A stretch of 39,658 nucleotides of DNA from Candidatus Brocadiia bacterium (GCA_020051675.1 JAGVQN010000085.1:72170-111827); one strand, 5' to 3'. Shown: positions 23,098 to 32,779, counted from the first letter of the stretch. Translations and numbers: made by a program. The notes: generated by a model from the sequence alone, not told the origin.

Positions 23098-24099
23098 ATG
23101 TCTCCGAAAACACGTTTGTTTATTCGGTTATCAGTAATAATTTTCCTGCTGGGCATCTTTTCATTTTCTATAGCCGGCTTAATGGGACAGGATGAAACAA
23201 AACCTAATGACGGAACCGATGGCAGCGAAAACCCTAAGGAAGATGAAACGCTTCCGGGAGATGAAGAAGTCTTTCCAAAGCCCAAGATTCTAGAGCAGGA
23301 AATGGTCCTGGTAAAAAGCGGGCAGTTTATAAGGGGCAGCAAACCGGAAGACAAAAGTGCGGAAGTCAGCGAACAGCCGCAGGGCAAAGTATATATGAAA
23401 GCGTTTTATATAGATAAATACGAAGTGACCAACGCCATGTATAAGAAATTCGTGGATGCCAAAAGCCACACCCCGCCTAGGCATTGGGTGGATGGCGAAA
23501 TACCTTTCGGCAAGGAGAATTATCCGGTGGTCTATGTCTCCTGGAGCGATGCCGTGCAGTATTGCAACTGGCTTTCCGAGCAAGCCAAACTGAAACCGGC
23601 ATATTCCAAAAAGGGAGAAACGTGGAAATTCGATCCGCAAGCCGATGGTTTACACCTCCCGACCGAAGCCGAGTGGGAAAAGGCCGCCCGCGGTGATGAG
23701 GGTTTTGTCTACCCCTGGGGAGCGGATTTCGATAAGCTCAAATGCAGGAATGCCCTTTCCAATATACGTGATTTAACCTTTGCCAATGACTATGAAACGG
23801 GAAAAAGTCCTTACGAATGCCACAATATGTCCGGCAATGTTTCCGAATGGGTAAACGACTGGTATGACTGGCGCTATTATCGTCAAGATCCGCCGCCGGA
23901 GCGTAACCCGACCGGCCCGGACGAATCGGAAAAGGATTCACAGGGCAACCCGAAATTTCCTTACAAGGTGGTGCGCGGGGGCAGTTGGGGCGACTTTGCC
24001 GAGGACTTAAGATGCGCCATGCGCAGTTCTTATCCGCCTGATTATACATCATTCCGCATTGGGTTCAGGTGCGCCAAAGACGCCAAGGAAGGCGAATAA
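23098..24099 (+). CDS. Secreted sulfatase-modifying-factor (FGE-like) domain protein
   Basis: An N-terminal signal anchor (residues about 9-30) and an acidic linker precede an FGE-sulfatase/EgtB-type domain from about 62 onward: MVLVKSGQFIRGS, FYIDKYEVTN, PVVYVSWSDAVQYCNWL, LPTEAEWEKAARG, MSGNVSEWVNDWYD, VVRGGSW and SSFR/IGFRCA. Only one of the two cysteines that true formylglycine-generating enzymes use near the C-terminus is in place (LRCAMRSS); the other is replaced. It is more likely a non-catalytic carbohydrate or ligand-binding relative. A GAGAGGAGG ribosome binding site is present. Confidence 0.85.
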   Translation: MSPKTRLFIRLSVIIFLLGIFSFSIAGLMGQDETKPNDGTDGSENPKEDETLPGDEEVFPKPKILEQEMVLVKSGQFIRGSKPEDKSAEVSEQPQGKVYMKAFYIDKYEVTNAMYKKFVDAKSHTPPRHWVDGEIPFGKENYPVVYVSWSDAVQYCNWLSEQAKLKPAYSKKGETWKFDPQADGLHLPTEAEWEKAARGDEGFVYPWGADFDKLKCRNALSNIRDLTFANDYETGKSPYECHNMSGNVSEWVNDWYDWRYYRQDPPPERNPTGPDESEKDSQGNPKFPYKVVRGGSWGDFAEDLRCAMRSSYPPDYTSFRIGFRCAKDAKEGE

Positions 24100-24304
24100 A
24101 GAGGTTTAGGTAAAACATCCCGCGAGACAAGGGATCATTTTTTATCGCTTCTTCTGTTTATCAACGAAAAACACCTTACATCTCCATATAATAATTTCTT
24201 TAGTCCCGTAGAGTAAATGGTTTAGCCCTGCTCCGCTTCGTTACGAGGGTCATAGGGAGTCCATTAAGCAGAATGGGATGGGGGCGTCATTTCTTTCCGC
24301 CTTT
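24100..24304. repeat. Intergenic region with degenerate repeat copy
   Basis: No gene is seen between the convergent neighbours. At 24229-24275 there is a decayed copy of the CTCCGCTTCG...CATAGGGAGTCC element. Confidence 0.6.
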
Positions 24305-25570
24305 TTATTTCCCTAACAGGATTGTTCCGGAGCCGGAAAAGAATAAGCCCGCTATCGCGCCTATTACCATACAAGTAATCGTCGCGGCTATCAATGCCTT
24401 AAACCCGATTCGGGCGATGTCCTTGGCACGCTCCGGCACCAGGGAGGTTGTCCCCCCGACAAATATCGCCACAGAAGCAATATGCGCGAATCCGCACAAG
24501 GCATAAGTGGTTATGACCATAGAACGCGGATTGGTGATAACTCCGCTTTTGATATATTCAGCCAGATGCTGGTACGAAGTTGCCTCGGTCAGTATCGAGC
24601 GCTCGCCTAATAACTGCGCCACGGCGGAGACATCCTCACCTGGCACGCCCATCAGATACGCAAAGGGATAAAAGACATACCCCAATATATTCTGGAGCGA
24701 TTGGTGTATAGTAATAACAAGCAGCCAGTTAACCAGTTCCAAAAGCCCCCAGAAAGCCAGAAGTAGTGCGACGATTCCCACGCAAAGCCTAACGCCTTCG
24801 TTAGCGCCCTGGATAACCGCTTCTATCCAGCTGGCGGGCTTTTTGTATTCGTCCTTTACGGTCAAGCCAAGCGTTTCAGGCTGGTCGGTTTCCGGCATCA
24901 TCAGCTTTGAGATGAGTATCGAGACCGGCGCCGCCATAATCGAGGCAGAGACCAGATGACCGGCAATCGCGGGAAATTGTCCTTTAAGGAGGAATGTGTA
25001 AAAGGCAAGCACGCTTGATGCAACCGAACCCATGCCCATAGTGAGAATGGTGCATAGTTCCGAATTGGTCATCCTTGCCAGGTAAGGTCTCACGGTAAAG
25101 GCGGATTCCACCCCGACAAAGATATTGCTGGAGACGTATAAAGATTCTGCCCCGCTGATTCTCATGAGTTTGGTGAAAACCCGGGAAAACCCCCTAACCA
25201 GCAAAGACATCAAGCCGGTATAATATAATAAGGATAGCAATGCGGAAAAGAAGATGATGGTGGGCAATGCCTGGAAGGCAAGTATAAAGCCGATGGATGA
25301 GCCGGCTGAGGGGTCGGTTTCTCCGGGCGAAAGCGCCAGGGGACCGAAGACAAAGAGCATCCCCTTTTTAGCCGAGGCGAGAACCTGTAATACGCCGTCA
25401 TTTATTGTCAGGAATAAATCCCTGCCCGCAGGGACTTTAAAGATAAAGAAGGCGAAGAGAATCGGCAGGACTAAACCCCAAAAGACCACGCGCCAGTTGA
25501 TAATTTTATGGTTTGAAGAAAGCATCCATGCAAACAAGATGAATGCGAATATACCAGCAAGGCTTAGCAT
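24305..25570 (-). CDS. Concentrative nucleoside transporter (CNT/NupC family)
   Basis: This inner-membrane symporter takes up nucleosides with H+ or Na+. The 421 residues form about ten hydrophobic segments. Diagnostic are FVGVESAFTVRPYLARMTNSELCTI-type sequence in the core (about 152-176), MGMGSVASSVLAFY and the C-terminal GFAHIASVAIFVGGTTSLVPER. The start ATG at 25570 opens directly into the first helix. Loss of the usual N-terminal helices cannot be excluded, but the length is within the family range. Confidence 0.92.
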   Translation of the reverse strand: MLSLAGIFAFILFAWMLSSNHKIINWRVVFWGLVLPILFAFFIFKVPAGRDLFLTINDGVLQVLASAKKGMLFVFGPLALSPGETDPSAGSSIGFILAFQALPTIIFFSALLSLLYYTGLMSLLVRGFSRVFTKLMRISGAESLYVSSNIFVGVESAFTVRPYLARMTNSELCTILTMGMGSVASSVLAFYTFLLKGQFPAIAGHLVSASIMAAPVSILISKLMMPETDQPETLGLTVKDEYKKPASWIEAVIQGANEGVRLCVGIVALLLAFWGLLELVNWLLVITIHQSLQNILGYVFYPFAYLMGVPGEDVSAVAQLLGERSILTEATSYQHLAEYIKSGVITNPRSMVITTYALCGFAHIASVAIFVGGTTSLVPERAKDIARIGFKALIAATITCMVIGAIAGLFFSGSGTILLGK

Positions 25571-25813
25571 GTTAGTTAAGGTTATGACGATATTTAACCG
25601 TCATTTCCAATCCGTTTCGCCCTGCCTATCGGCAGGGACTCCCTATCGTCCCGCAGAGCGAAGCAGAGCGGGGTCATTCCGTGCTTGACACGGAATCCAG
25701 AAATTCATGTCCACTTACTGGATTCCTGCTTTCGCAGGAATGACCTACAGTGCTTGACGTTAATCACTTGTTTATTAACAGTTCAATCCGTTTAATCTAC
25801 GTACAAACAAGTC
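25571..25813. repeat. Intergenic repeat cluster upstream of the nucleoside transporter
   Basis: Positions 25619-25673 are the nearest relative of the repeat inserted in ispD (inverse orientation). Next come ATTCCGTG-CTTGA-CACGGAAT (25676-25694) and GATTCCTGC-TTTC-GCAGGAAT (25724-25742), two ATTCC/GGAAT hairpins reminiscent of the dRS3 repeats of Neisseria. No gene is seen. Confidence 0.75.
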
Positions 25814-27097
25814 CTATTTCTTACGCTTATGTTTAGGTTTCTTGCTGCCCAGCGGTTTTGCCGGAACGCCGGCCACGGTAACGCCCTGGGGCACGTCATT
25901 GCCTTTGGTGACAACCGCGCCCGCTCCGGTAACCGAATCTTTGCCTAATTTGACCGGCGCAACCAGGACAGTCCCGCTTCCGGTTGAGGCGCCGTCCTCA
26001 ATAACTGTCTGGTGCTTTGATTTCCCGTCGTAATTTGCCGTAATGGTGCCGGCTCCGATATTGACATTATTACCGATGATTGTATCACCGAGATAGCTCA
26101 GATGCTTTGCCTTGGAATGTTCTCCTATCTTGGTCTTTTTGGTCTCGGTGAAATTGCCCACCTCGGCATGGTCTTTAAGGACTGTGCCCGTTCTTAAGTG
26201 GGAAAAGGGACCGACCTCGCAATTGGCGCCGATTTTTACCCCGCTCCTTATTACGGTAAAGGGGAAGATGACGGTATCCGTCCCGATATTCACATCGGCT
26301 TCAATATATGTTTTGGAAGGGTCTATGATAAGCACACCTTGATTGATTAACTTTTTCTGGATGCGTTCCTCCATTATACGGTTTGCCTTGGCGAGCTCTT
26401 CGCGCGAGTTTATCCCGAGGCATTCGGTGGCGTCCTGCGCAACCAAGACCTCGACACGCTCGCCTTTTTTAGCCAGTAGAGAAACCACATCGGGCAGGTA
26501 ATATTCCCCGTTTTTGGAATTGGGCTTTACTTCTTTAATGGCGTCAAACAGCTTCTGCGGATTAAAGGCATAGATGCCGGAATTTATCTCGTTTATGCGC
26601 AGTTGTTCTTCGGTGGCATTGGATGTTTCAATTATAGCCATAAGCTGTCCGGTGGCATTGCGGATAAGTCGTCCGTATTGGTTCGGAGAATTAACAATGC
26701 CGCTTAATACGGTGACGGCGGTGTCTTTATTCATCTCGTGGAGTGAAACGAGCTTATTCAATGTTTCCGCGGTGATTAACGGCGCATCCCCGCACAGGAC
26801 GACCAGGGTGCCGGAGGAATCCCTGAGCAACGGTGCCGCCAGGGAAATGGCATGGGCCGTGCCCATCTGTTTTTCCTGCAGGACCCATTTCAGGTTTTCT
26901 CCTGAAAAAGCGGCTTTTACCTTTTCCGCGCCGTGTCCGATGATTGTGTGGATGGGATTCATATTTGTTTCACGGGCGCAGGCGATGACGTAGGAAAGCA
27001 GTGGCTTCCCGCAAAGGGGATGGAGCACCTTGGACTTTTCCGAGCCCATACGGACGCCCTTGCCGGCGGCTAAAATCACACATGCGGTTTTACTCAT
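25814..27097 (-). CDS. glmU: Bifunctional UDP-GlcNAc pyrophosphorylase / glucosamine-1-P acetyltransferase
   Basis: GlmU makes UDP-N-acetylglucosamine for peptidoglycan and lipopolysaccharide. The N-terminal uridylyltransferase has LAAGKGVRMGSEKSKVLHPL, the QMGTAHA loop and INSGIYAF; the C-terminal left-handed beta-helix has the hexapeptide repeats, the catalytic region AKHLSYLGDTIIG and NIGAGTITANYDGKSKH. At 427 aa it is about 30 residues shorter than Escherichia coli GlmU, and it ends in a basic KKPKHKRKK tail. Both active sites look intact. dapF lies 67 bp upstream on the same strand, consistent with a cell-wall group. Confidence 0.93.
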   Translation of the reverse strand: MSKTACVILAAGKGVRMGSEKSKVLHPLCGKPLLSYVIACARETNMNPIHTIIGHGAEKVKAAFSGENLKWVLQEKQMGTAHAISLAAPLLRDSSGTLVVLCGDAPLITAETLNKLVSLHEMNKDTAVTVLSGIVNSPNQYGRLIRNATGQLMAIIETSNATEEQLRINEINSGIYAFNPQKLFDAIKEVKPNSKNGEYYLPDVVSLLAKKGERVEVLVAQDATECLGINSREELAKANRIMEERIQKKLINQGVLIIDPSKTYIEADVNIGTDTVIFPFTVIRSGVKIGANCEVGPFSHLRTGTVLKDHAEVGNFTETKKTKIGEHSKAKHLSYLGDTIIGNNVNIGAGTITANYDGKSKHQTVIEDGASTGSGTVLVAPVKLGKDSVTGAGAVVTKGNDVPQGVTVAGVPAKPLGSKKPKHKRKK

Positions 27098-27164
27098 AAA
27101 AGATATCTAATCACTAAGAAGCGAGAAAATCAAGAAAATCCCGCCAGAAGCGTTAATAAGTAAT

Positions 27165-27977
27165 TTAGAAAGATACGCTTTTATAGAACAGCTCTTTTGC
27201 CGGGCCAGTCATACAGAGTGTTCCGTCTGGTGATGCTTCAATCAAAAGCTTCCCACCTTTAAGATGGACGTTGACCTTGCGATTAAGGTGTTTCTTGAAG
27301 ATGCCCGCGGCGACTGATGCCGTGGCGCCTGTTCCGCAGGCGGTTGTTTCACCCACCCCGCGTTCCCAGGTGCGCTGTTTAATAGTGGTTTTATTTACTA
27401 TACGGACGAATTCGACATTGGTGCGCATTGGGAACATCCGGTGCTTTTCGATGAGAGGTCCGTAGCACTCAACCGGAAATTTAGAGGCATCCGGAACGAA
27501 GATAACGCAGTGCGGATTGCCCATGGAAAGCTTTATTGCCTTGAATTTCTTATCCGCAACCTGGATACTACATTCCGCAATGCCTTCGGGTTTGCCCATC
27601 TCCACTCGGATATTTTTCACCTTGTTGTCTTTTATATCCAAATCCAGAGTTTTTACGCCGCCAAGAGTTTCTATTTTTAAGATCTTCTTCCTGGTCAGAC
27701 CGTGTTCGTAGGCGTATTTACCTAGGCATCTGATGCCGTTGCCGCACATCTCCGCTTCGGAGCCGTCGGAATTGAAAATCTTCATCCTGAAATCGCAGTA
27801 AACAGGCGAACTATTGAACTTTTGAACCGGTAAGATTAGGATTATTCCGTCTGCGCCGATGCCTGTTTTCCGGTTACACAGTTTCTTTATAATAGGAACG
27901 GGCAGGCTAACATGAGTTTTTGTGCAGTCGAATACGATATACTCGTTGCCGAGCCCGTGCATTAGAGCTATCTTCAT
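27165..27977 (-). CDS. dapF: Diaminopimelate epimerase
   Basis: DapF converts LL- to meso-diaminopimelate, for lysine and peptidoglycan. The two catalytic cysteines are in MCGNGIRCLGKYA and ETTACGTGATAS, with the N-terminal motif LMHGLGNEYIVFD and the substrate loop NSDGSEAEMCGNG. The 270-aa length is normal. It is divergent from nadA, with an 86-bp promoter interval between the two starts that includes TATAAT at 28032-28037. Confidence 0.96.
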   Translation of the reverse strand: MKIALMHGLGNEYIVFDCTKTHVSLPVPIIKKLCNRKTGIGADGIILILPVQKFNSSPVYCDFRMKIFNSDGSEAEMCGNGIRCLGKYAYEHGLTRKKILKIETLGGVKTLDLDIKDNKVKNIRVEMGKPEGIAECSIQVADKKFKAIKLSMGNPHCVIFVPDASKFPVECYGPLIEKHRMFPMRTNVEFVRIVNKTTIKQRTWERGVGETTACGTGATASVAAGIFKKHLNRKVNVHLKGGKLLIEASPDGTLCMTGPAKELFYKSVSF

Positions 27978-28063
27978 AAAAGTCTGATAAAACTATTATA
28001 TTGAAAAACCTATCTATTAATGATAAAATTATATAATCTGATTGGAATAAAGGCAATTAATTT

Positions 28064-28978
28064 ATGATGGTAGAAACCGATTTAATCCGAAAGATTAATA
28101 AACTCCGTAAGGAACGTAAAGCCGTAATTGTGGCGCATAATTACCAGAGGCCAGAAGTGCAGGATATCGCCGATTACGTGGGCGATTCGCTGGAGCTGGC
28201 GCAGATTTCCGCTAAGACAGAGGCAAGAGTTATCGTCTTTTGTGGAGTCCATTTTATGGCGGAGACCGCTTCCATTATCGCTCCGGATAAAACCATACTA
28301 ATCCCTGATGAAAACGCCGGATGCCCCATGGCTAATATGATTACCGCAAAGCAATTAAGGGAGCTTAAGGCGAAGCATCCTGATGCAGTGGTGGTTACCT
28401 ATGTCAACAGCAGCGCGGCGGTCAAGGCGGAGAGCGATTATTGCTGCACCTCATCAAACGCGGTAAAGGTGGTTAATGCTATACCTAAAGAAAAGCCGAT
28501 TATATTTATCCCTGACCAGAGTTTGGGCGGTTACACAGCGGTTCAGTCCGGGCGCAAGTTAATCCTATGGAGCGGATATTGCCCGACGCATCACCGTATT
28601 ATGGCAAAGGATATAAAAGCGCAAAAAGAAAAGCATCCTGGCGCTAAAGGAGTCGTCCATCCGGAATGCTTGGAAGAGGTGCTTAACATCGCGGATAAGG
28701 TGGCCTCAACCAGCGGGATTCTTAAATATTGTAAGGAAAGCGGCGCCAAAGAATTTATTATCGGGACGGAAATAGGAATTATCCACCGCTTGAAGAAAGA
28801 AAACCCGGGCAAGGCTTTTGTGGCGGCCTCAAACTTAGCGGATTGTCCGAATATGAAATTAAACACCCCGGAAAAGATTTTGTGGTCGTTGGAAGATATG
28901 GCTTACCGGGTAACGGTTTCTCCGGATACGGCTAAAAAGGCGATGAATTCAATCAGGCGTATGCTTGAGATAGGTTAA
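28064..28978 (+). CDS. nadA: Quinolinate synthase
   Basis: NadA condenses iminoaspartate with dihydroxyacetone phosphate to quinolinate in NAD biosynthesis, using an oxygen-sensitive [4Fe-4S] cluster. The three cluster cysteines are seen in DENAGCPMA, in the CCTSSNA region and in VHPEC, and VAHNYQRPEVQDIADYVGDS is the substrate-binding start. The length (304 aa) fits the shorter, three-domain type. Two tandem ATGs open the gene. The next gene starts 2 bp after the stop. No nadB is in the window. Confidence 0.95.
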   Translation: MMVETDLIRKINKLRKERKAVIVAHNYQRPEVQDIADYVGDSLELAQISAKTEARVIVFCGVHFMAETASIIAPDKTILIPDENAGCPMANMITAKQLRELKAKHPDAVVVTYVNSSAAVKAESDYCCTSSNAVKVVNAIPKEKPIIFIPDQSLGGYTAVQSGRKLILWSGYCPTHHRIMAKDIKAQKEKHPGAKGVVHPECLEEVLNIADKVASTSGILKYCKESGAKEFIIGTEIGIIHRLKKENPGKAFVAASNLADCPNMKLNTPEKILWSLEDMAYRVTVSPDTAKKAMNSIRRMLEIG

Positions 28979-28980
28979 TT

Positions 28981-29574
28981 ATGATTCTGGTTATTGATAA
29001 TTATGATTCTTTTACCTATAATTTGGTGCAGGCGATAGGTTCGCTGGGCAAGGCAGTAGAAATTTACCGCAACGATGCGATAACAACAAACGAGATAAAA
29101 TCCAAAAAGCCATCTCATATCATAATTTCTCCTGGGCCCAAGACGCCCAAAGAGGCGGGCATTTCAAACAAGGTAATAAAGAAATTCGCCGGGAAGATAC
29201 CGATTCTGGGGGTCTGCCTGGGGCACCAGTGCCTGGTAGCGGTTTTTGGAGGGAAGATTGTCCGCGCGGGAAGATTGATGCACGGGAAGACATCTAGTAT
29301 CTATCATGATAAAAAGACAATCTATAAAGGTTTGCCCAATCCATTTACCGCGGCAAGGTATCATTCGCTTATTGCCGAGCCGAAAAGCCTGCCGGATTGC
29401 CTTGAAATAACCGCCTGGACAGAGATGCCTAAAGGGAAAAAATCCGAGCCGGAAATTATGGGGGTCAGGCACAGGAAAATTCCGGCGCTGGAAGGGATGC
29501 AATTCCATCCGGAATCTTTTATGACGCCAGAGGGTCTCCTGCTTCTTAAGAATTTCCTGGGGCTTAAGGCGTAA
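28981..29574 (+). CDS. Glutamine amidotransferase, PabA/TrpG type
   Basis: This class I glutaminase subunit supplies ammonia to chorismate for anthranilate or p-aminobenzoate. It has IDNYDSFTYNL at the N-terminus, the oxyanion strip ISPGPKTP, the nucleophile in GVCLGHQCL and the His-Glu pair in QFHPESFMT. At 197 aa it is a single-domain subunit. It follows nadA by 2 bp, but no TrpE or PabB partner is in the window, so its pathway cannot be decided. Confidence 0.92.
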   Translation: MILVIDNYDSFTYNLVQAIGSLGKAVEIYRNDAITTNEIKSKKPSHIIISPGPKTPKEAGISNKVIKKFAGKIPILGVCLGHQCLVAVFGGKIVRAGRLMHGKTSSIYHDKKTIYKGLPNPFTAARYHSLIAEPKSLPDCLEITAWTEMPKGKKSEPEIMGVRHRKIPALEGMQFHPESFMTPEGLLLLKNFLGLKA

Positions 29575-29582
29575 TTTTTTGC

Positions 29583-29612
29583 TTGACTTAAAAAGGCTTT
29601 GGGAATTAAAAT
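29583..29612 (+). promoter_or_regulatory. Sigma70-type promoter for the protease-TPR gene
   Basis: TTGACT (29583-29588) and TAAAAT (29607-29612) are 18 bp apart and about 30 bp ahead of the ATG at 29643, giving a short leader of about 24 nt. Confidence 0.55.
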
Positions 29613-29642
29613 AACCCGTAATTCGATACTAATGGGATACAA

Positions 29643-31094
29643 ATGATAAAAAACCGGTTTAGAATAACAGGATTAGTAATTACCTGCCTGATATTTGCTT
29701 TAAGCCCCGTATTTATTTTTGCCCAGGCGTCCAAGACTATTTACGAGAAAAACAACGACGCGGTGGTAACCATCCATACTTACAATAAAAAAAATAAAGC
29801 GCTAGCGCAGGGAAGCGGTTTTATCGTAAAAAGTGACGGGATTATTATAACCAACCAGCATGTGATTGAAGAGGCAAAAACAATCGAGGTCAAAACAACC
29901 GGAGGAAAAACCATCGAGGTTGAAAAAGTGATTTATGAGGACAGTGAAAATGACTTTGCCGTATTAAAAATAGACGCTAAGAACATGCCGACCGTGAAAT
30001 TAGGCGATTCCGATAAAATTACGCCCGGAGAAAATGTTTATGTGATAGGAAGCCCTCAAGGTTATGAGAACAGCATTTCCAACGGACTTTTAAGCGCGGT
30101 GCGTAAATGGAAATCAACGAAAGTTTTGCAGATAAGCGCGCCGATTTCCCACGGGAGCAGCGGCGGCCCGGTCTTTAACGAAAACGGCGAAGTTATCGGA
30201 ATCGCAACGCTTACTCAGGAAAACGCTCAGAATGTTAATTTCGCCATGCCGATAAATATCATCAAAGATTATATAGACGAAGATAAACCGTCCGCCTCGG
30301 ATAAAAATACCGGTATGAAATCCAAATACAATAGACAAGCGGTTTATTGGTTCTGGCAGGGGCGTGCTTTAAGTGATGAGAAGAAAATCGAAGAGGCGAT
30401 AGAGGCGTATGAAAAAGCCATAAAAATCGAGCCGGAATATGCCGAGGCGCATAACGACCTCGGTCTGATTTATGAGGAAAATGGCGAATATAAAAGAGCA
30501 GTGCTTTCTTATAAAGCGGCGATACGGATTAATCCGGATTACGCCGATGCATATAACAACCTCGGCCTTGTTTACGGAAAAATGGACGATTACGAACGTG
30601 AAAAGGAAGCCTATATCGAAACCTTGCGAATAGTGCCGGATAGCGCGGTGGCGAATTATAATATCGCGTTTACCTACCGGAAGATGAAGGACTTCAAAAA
30701 CTCCCTTAAACACTATGAAAAAGCAATTGAGTTAGCCCCGGATTATGCGGATGCGTATAACAGTATGGGCTTTACCTATGCGCTTTTGGGTGAAAGCGAA
30801 AAAGCCATAGGGTGTTATAAAAAAGCCATTATGATTAACCCGGATTTTGCCTTGGCGCATTATAATCTTGGTGTAGAGTATGCGATCAAGCGCGAATACG
30901 AGAAAGCAATCGAATCATATAAAGAAGCAATACGATGCCTGCCGAATTACGCCGATGCGCGATATGACCTGGCGCTTGCTTATATTGCAATCGGAGATAA
31001 GAAAAAGGCCGTTGAGCAATACGAGCTTCTGGAGAAAATAGACGAACCGCTTGCGGACCAATTGAGAGAGAAGCTATATCCGGGGAAGGAATAG
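29643..31094 (+). CDS. Secreted trypsin-like protease with TPR repeats
   Basis: An N-terminal signal peptide (about residues 1-27, ending FAQA) is followed by an HtrA-like chymotrypsin domain with a full triad: His73 in TNQHVI, Asp104 in ENDFAVLKI, Ser173 in HGSSGGPVF. From about residue 218 to 470 there are about seven tetratricopeptide repeats with the usual spacing of 34 (AYEKAIKIEPEYAEAHNDLG, then SYKAAIRINPDYADAYNNLG). No PDZ domain is seen; TPRs take its place, presumably to choose partners or substrates. It is probably periplasmic. The protein is 483 aa and looks complete. Confidence 0.92.
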   Translation: MIKNRFRITGLVITCLIFALSPVFIFAQASKTIYEKNNDAVVTIHTYNKKNKALAQGSGFIVKSDGIIITNQHVIEEAKTIEVKTTGGKTIEVEKVIYEDSENDFAVLKIDAKNMPTVKLGDSDKITPGENVYVIGSPQGYENSISNGLLSAVRKWKSTKVLQISAPISHGSSGGPVFNENGEVIGIATLTQENAQNVNFAMPINIIKDYIDEDKPSASDKNTGMKSKYNRQAVYWFWQGRALSDEKKIEEAIEAYEKAIKIEPEYAEAHNDLGLIYEENGEYKRAVLSYKAAIRINPDYADAYNNLGLVYGKMDDYEREKEAYIETLRIVPDSAVANYNIAFTYRKMKDFKNSLKHYEKAIELAPDYADAYNSMGFTYALLGESEKAIGCYKKAIMINPDFALAHYNLGVEYAIKREYEKAIESYKEAIRCLPNYADARYDLALAYIAIGDKKKAVEQYELLEKIDEPLADQLREKLYPGKE

Positions 31095-31107
31095 CCGGTG
31101 TGATGAA

Positions 31108-31836
31108 TTACCTCCCGTGTTTTAATCTTTCCGCCAGTATTTCGGGCAAACCGGCTTTTCTTATTTTGGAGACGGCTTTATCCACGTCATAAGGAATCCT
31201 TTTTATGGAAATCGTCTCGTCCGTATCATCGTAAACGGCATAACAGGCATGGGGATTATCGTCCCGCGGTTGACCGACGCTGCCAACATTAACGAAGAAT
31301 TTGCCGGAGCGGTTTACCTTAAGAGTCGGCTCCGTATTGAAAGAAATGCTCCCCCTCTGCAAAGAGAAAAAAATCGGAACATGCGAATGGCCGATAAAGC
31401 AAACGTCAGTTTCCATGATATTAAATCCGAGCTGGAGGTCGTAGCTGGTTTGAATATATTCAAATAATTCCGGCAGATAGAGGTTAGAATGTGCGATAGA
31501 GACATTGTTTGTTGTCTCAACCAGCTTAAGAGAACCCAGGAACTTTTTTTCTTCATTGCTCAGTTGGTTAGCAGTCCAGCCGATAGCGGCTTTAGCAAAA
31601 TCATTAAAGAAGCCGTTATTAAGAGTGCCGATTGCCGCATAGTCATGATTGCCTGCGACGATAATACAGTCCGGTATGGAACGGACTCTTTTGATACACT
31701 CGTTCGGATCGGCGCCGTAGCCGACGATATCTCCCACGCAAATATAGCGGTCCGGCTTTTCCTTTGCCATATTTCCCATCACCGCTTCCAGCGCTTCTAG
31801 ATTACCGTGGATATCACTGAAGACAGCATATTTCAT
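31108..31836 (-). CDS. Calcineurin-like metallophosphoesterase
   Basis: The metal-binding series is complete: FSDIHGNLEAL, GDIVGYGADP, AGNHDYAAI, AHSN and GHSHVPIF. This matches the 240-aa YfcE/MJ0936-like phosphodiesterases, whose natural substrate is seldom known. The ATG at 31836 is 2 bp after the stop of the upstream permease gene on the same strand, so the two are one operon. Confidence 0.92.
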   Translation of the reverse strand: MKYAVFSDIHGNLEALEAVMGNMAKEKPDRYICVGDIVGYGADPNECIKRVRSIPDCIIVAGNHDYAAIGTLNNGFFNDFAKAAIGWTANQLSNEEKKFLGSLKLVETTNNVSIAHSNLYLPELFEYIQTSYDLQLGFNIMETDVCFIGHSHVPIFFSLQRGSISFNTEPTLKVNRSGKFFVNVGSVGQPRDDNPHACYAVYDDTDETISIKRIPYDVDKAVSKIRKAGLPEILAERLKHGR

Positions 31837-31838
31837 AA

Positions 31839-32741
31839 TCAGCGTATTTCTCGTTTGCTAAATGCCATATTGGCCACCAATAATAACAGTGCATTCCAAA
31901 TAACGGCGTATAAGGTAATCCAGAAAAGATATCCCCATGAAATAGGGTTGGGTAAAATCATACCGGGGGAAACATCCCTTATTATCGGGGAAAACCTTGA
32001 GACTTGTGAAGAAAGGTTGAAATCAGTGAAATTAGGGATGAAAGTATAAAATACATGCGCCGGAATAGCCGCTAAAAATGAGCTTTTCTTTGCCATGGAA
32101 AGATAAATATACGGTGAAATATTTCCGATAATAAAAACCAGGATAATGCTGCCGGCCATAATCGGAAGCGAGAAGAAAAGAGAAACGGTCACGGCAACGG
32201 CGGCGATAATAGTTACCATGAGAAACGAGGCGTAAACACCCTGGAACAGGACAACCCCGTTTAATTTAAGAAAACTAAACGTGTCTTTCCATATGTATGA
32301 GCCTCCTTTTTTTAAATAATAACCGTTTTCCATCCCGCTGTCAATGAACGCGACTCCTTCCTTAAACCAGTAAACAAATAACAAAACAAGCGCCAGGAAA
32401 AACATGGCGACAAAAACCGCCGCGCTGATGCCGATAAACTTGCCGATTATGAATTCTGACCGCCTGAGCGGTTTTGTCAGGGTAAGCAACACCGTTTGTT
32501 TCTCTATATCCGAAGCGACCACAAAATCTGTGCTTAATACCGCCAGGATAATGCCAGCGAAGGTGATGGTCGCCAGCCCGACCTCCCTGAACATGCTCAG
32601 TTCCTGCCCAAACGAAAACAGGGAAAAGGGGGCGGCCAGAAACAGTAAAAGCGCGGAGGCAAAAACGATGATATAATAAATCTGTTGACGAACCGTTTGC
32701 CCGTAGGTTATATTAGAAATAACGTAGAGTCGGCCGAACAT
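31839..32741 (-). CDS. ABC-2 type transporter permease
   Basis: The 300-aa membrane protein has about six hydrophobic segments. Between the first two and the third lies the phrase EKQTVLLTLTKPLRRSEFIIGKF, the hallmark coupling segment of ABC-2 permeases. A large loop rich in Gly, Lys and Trp follows. No ATPase gene is next to it in this window; it must be elsewhere or shared. Substrate unknown. Confidence 0.8.
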   Translation of the reverse strand: MFGRLYVISNITYGQTVRQQIYYIIVFASALLLFLAAPFSLFSFGQELSMFREVGLATITFAGIILAVLSTDFVVASDIEKQTVLLTLTKPLRRSEFIIGKFIGISAAVFVAMFFLALVLLFVYWFKEGVAFIDSGMENGYYLKKGGSYIWKDTFSFLKLNGVVLFQGVYASFLMVTIIAAVAVTVSLFFSLPIMAGSIILVFIIGNISPYIYLSMAKKSSFLAAIPAHVFYTFIPNFTDFNLSSQVSRFSPIIRDVSPGMILPNPISWGYLFWITLYAVIWNALLLLVANMAFSKREIR

Positions 32742-32779
32742 ATTTACTTATAACCGGACTGCCCGATTTAAATTATTAA

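Noticed and set aside
25421-25436. CCCTGCCCGCAGGG palindrome inside the nucleoside transporter gene as another insertion
   Set aside because: The encoded residues fit a normal loop and there is no clear length excess, so an insertion cannot be argued.
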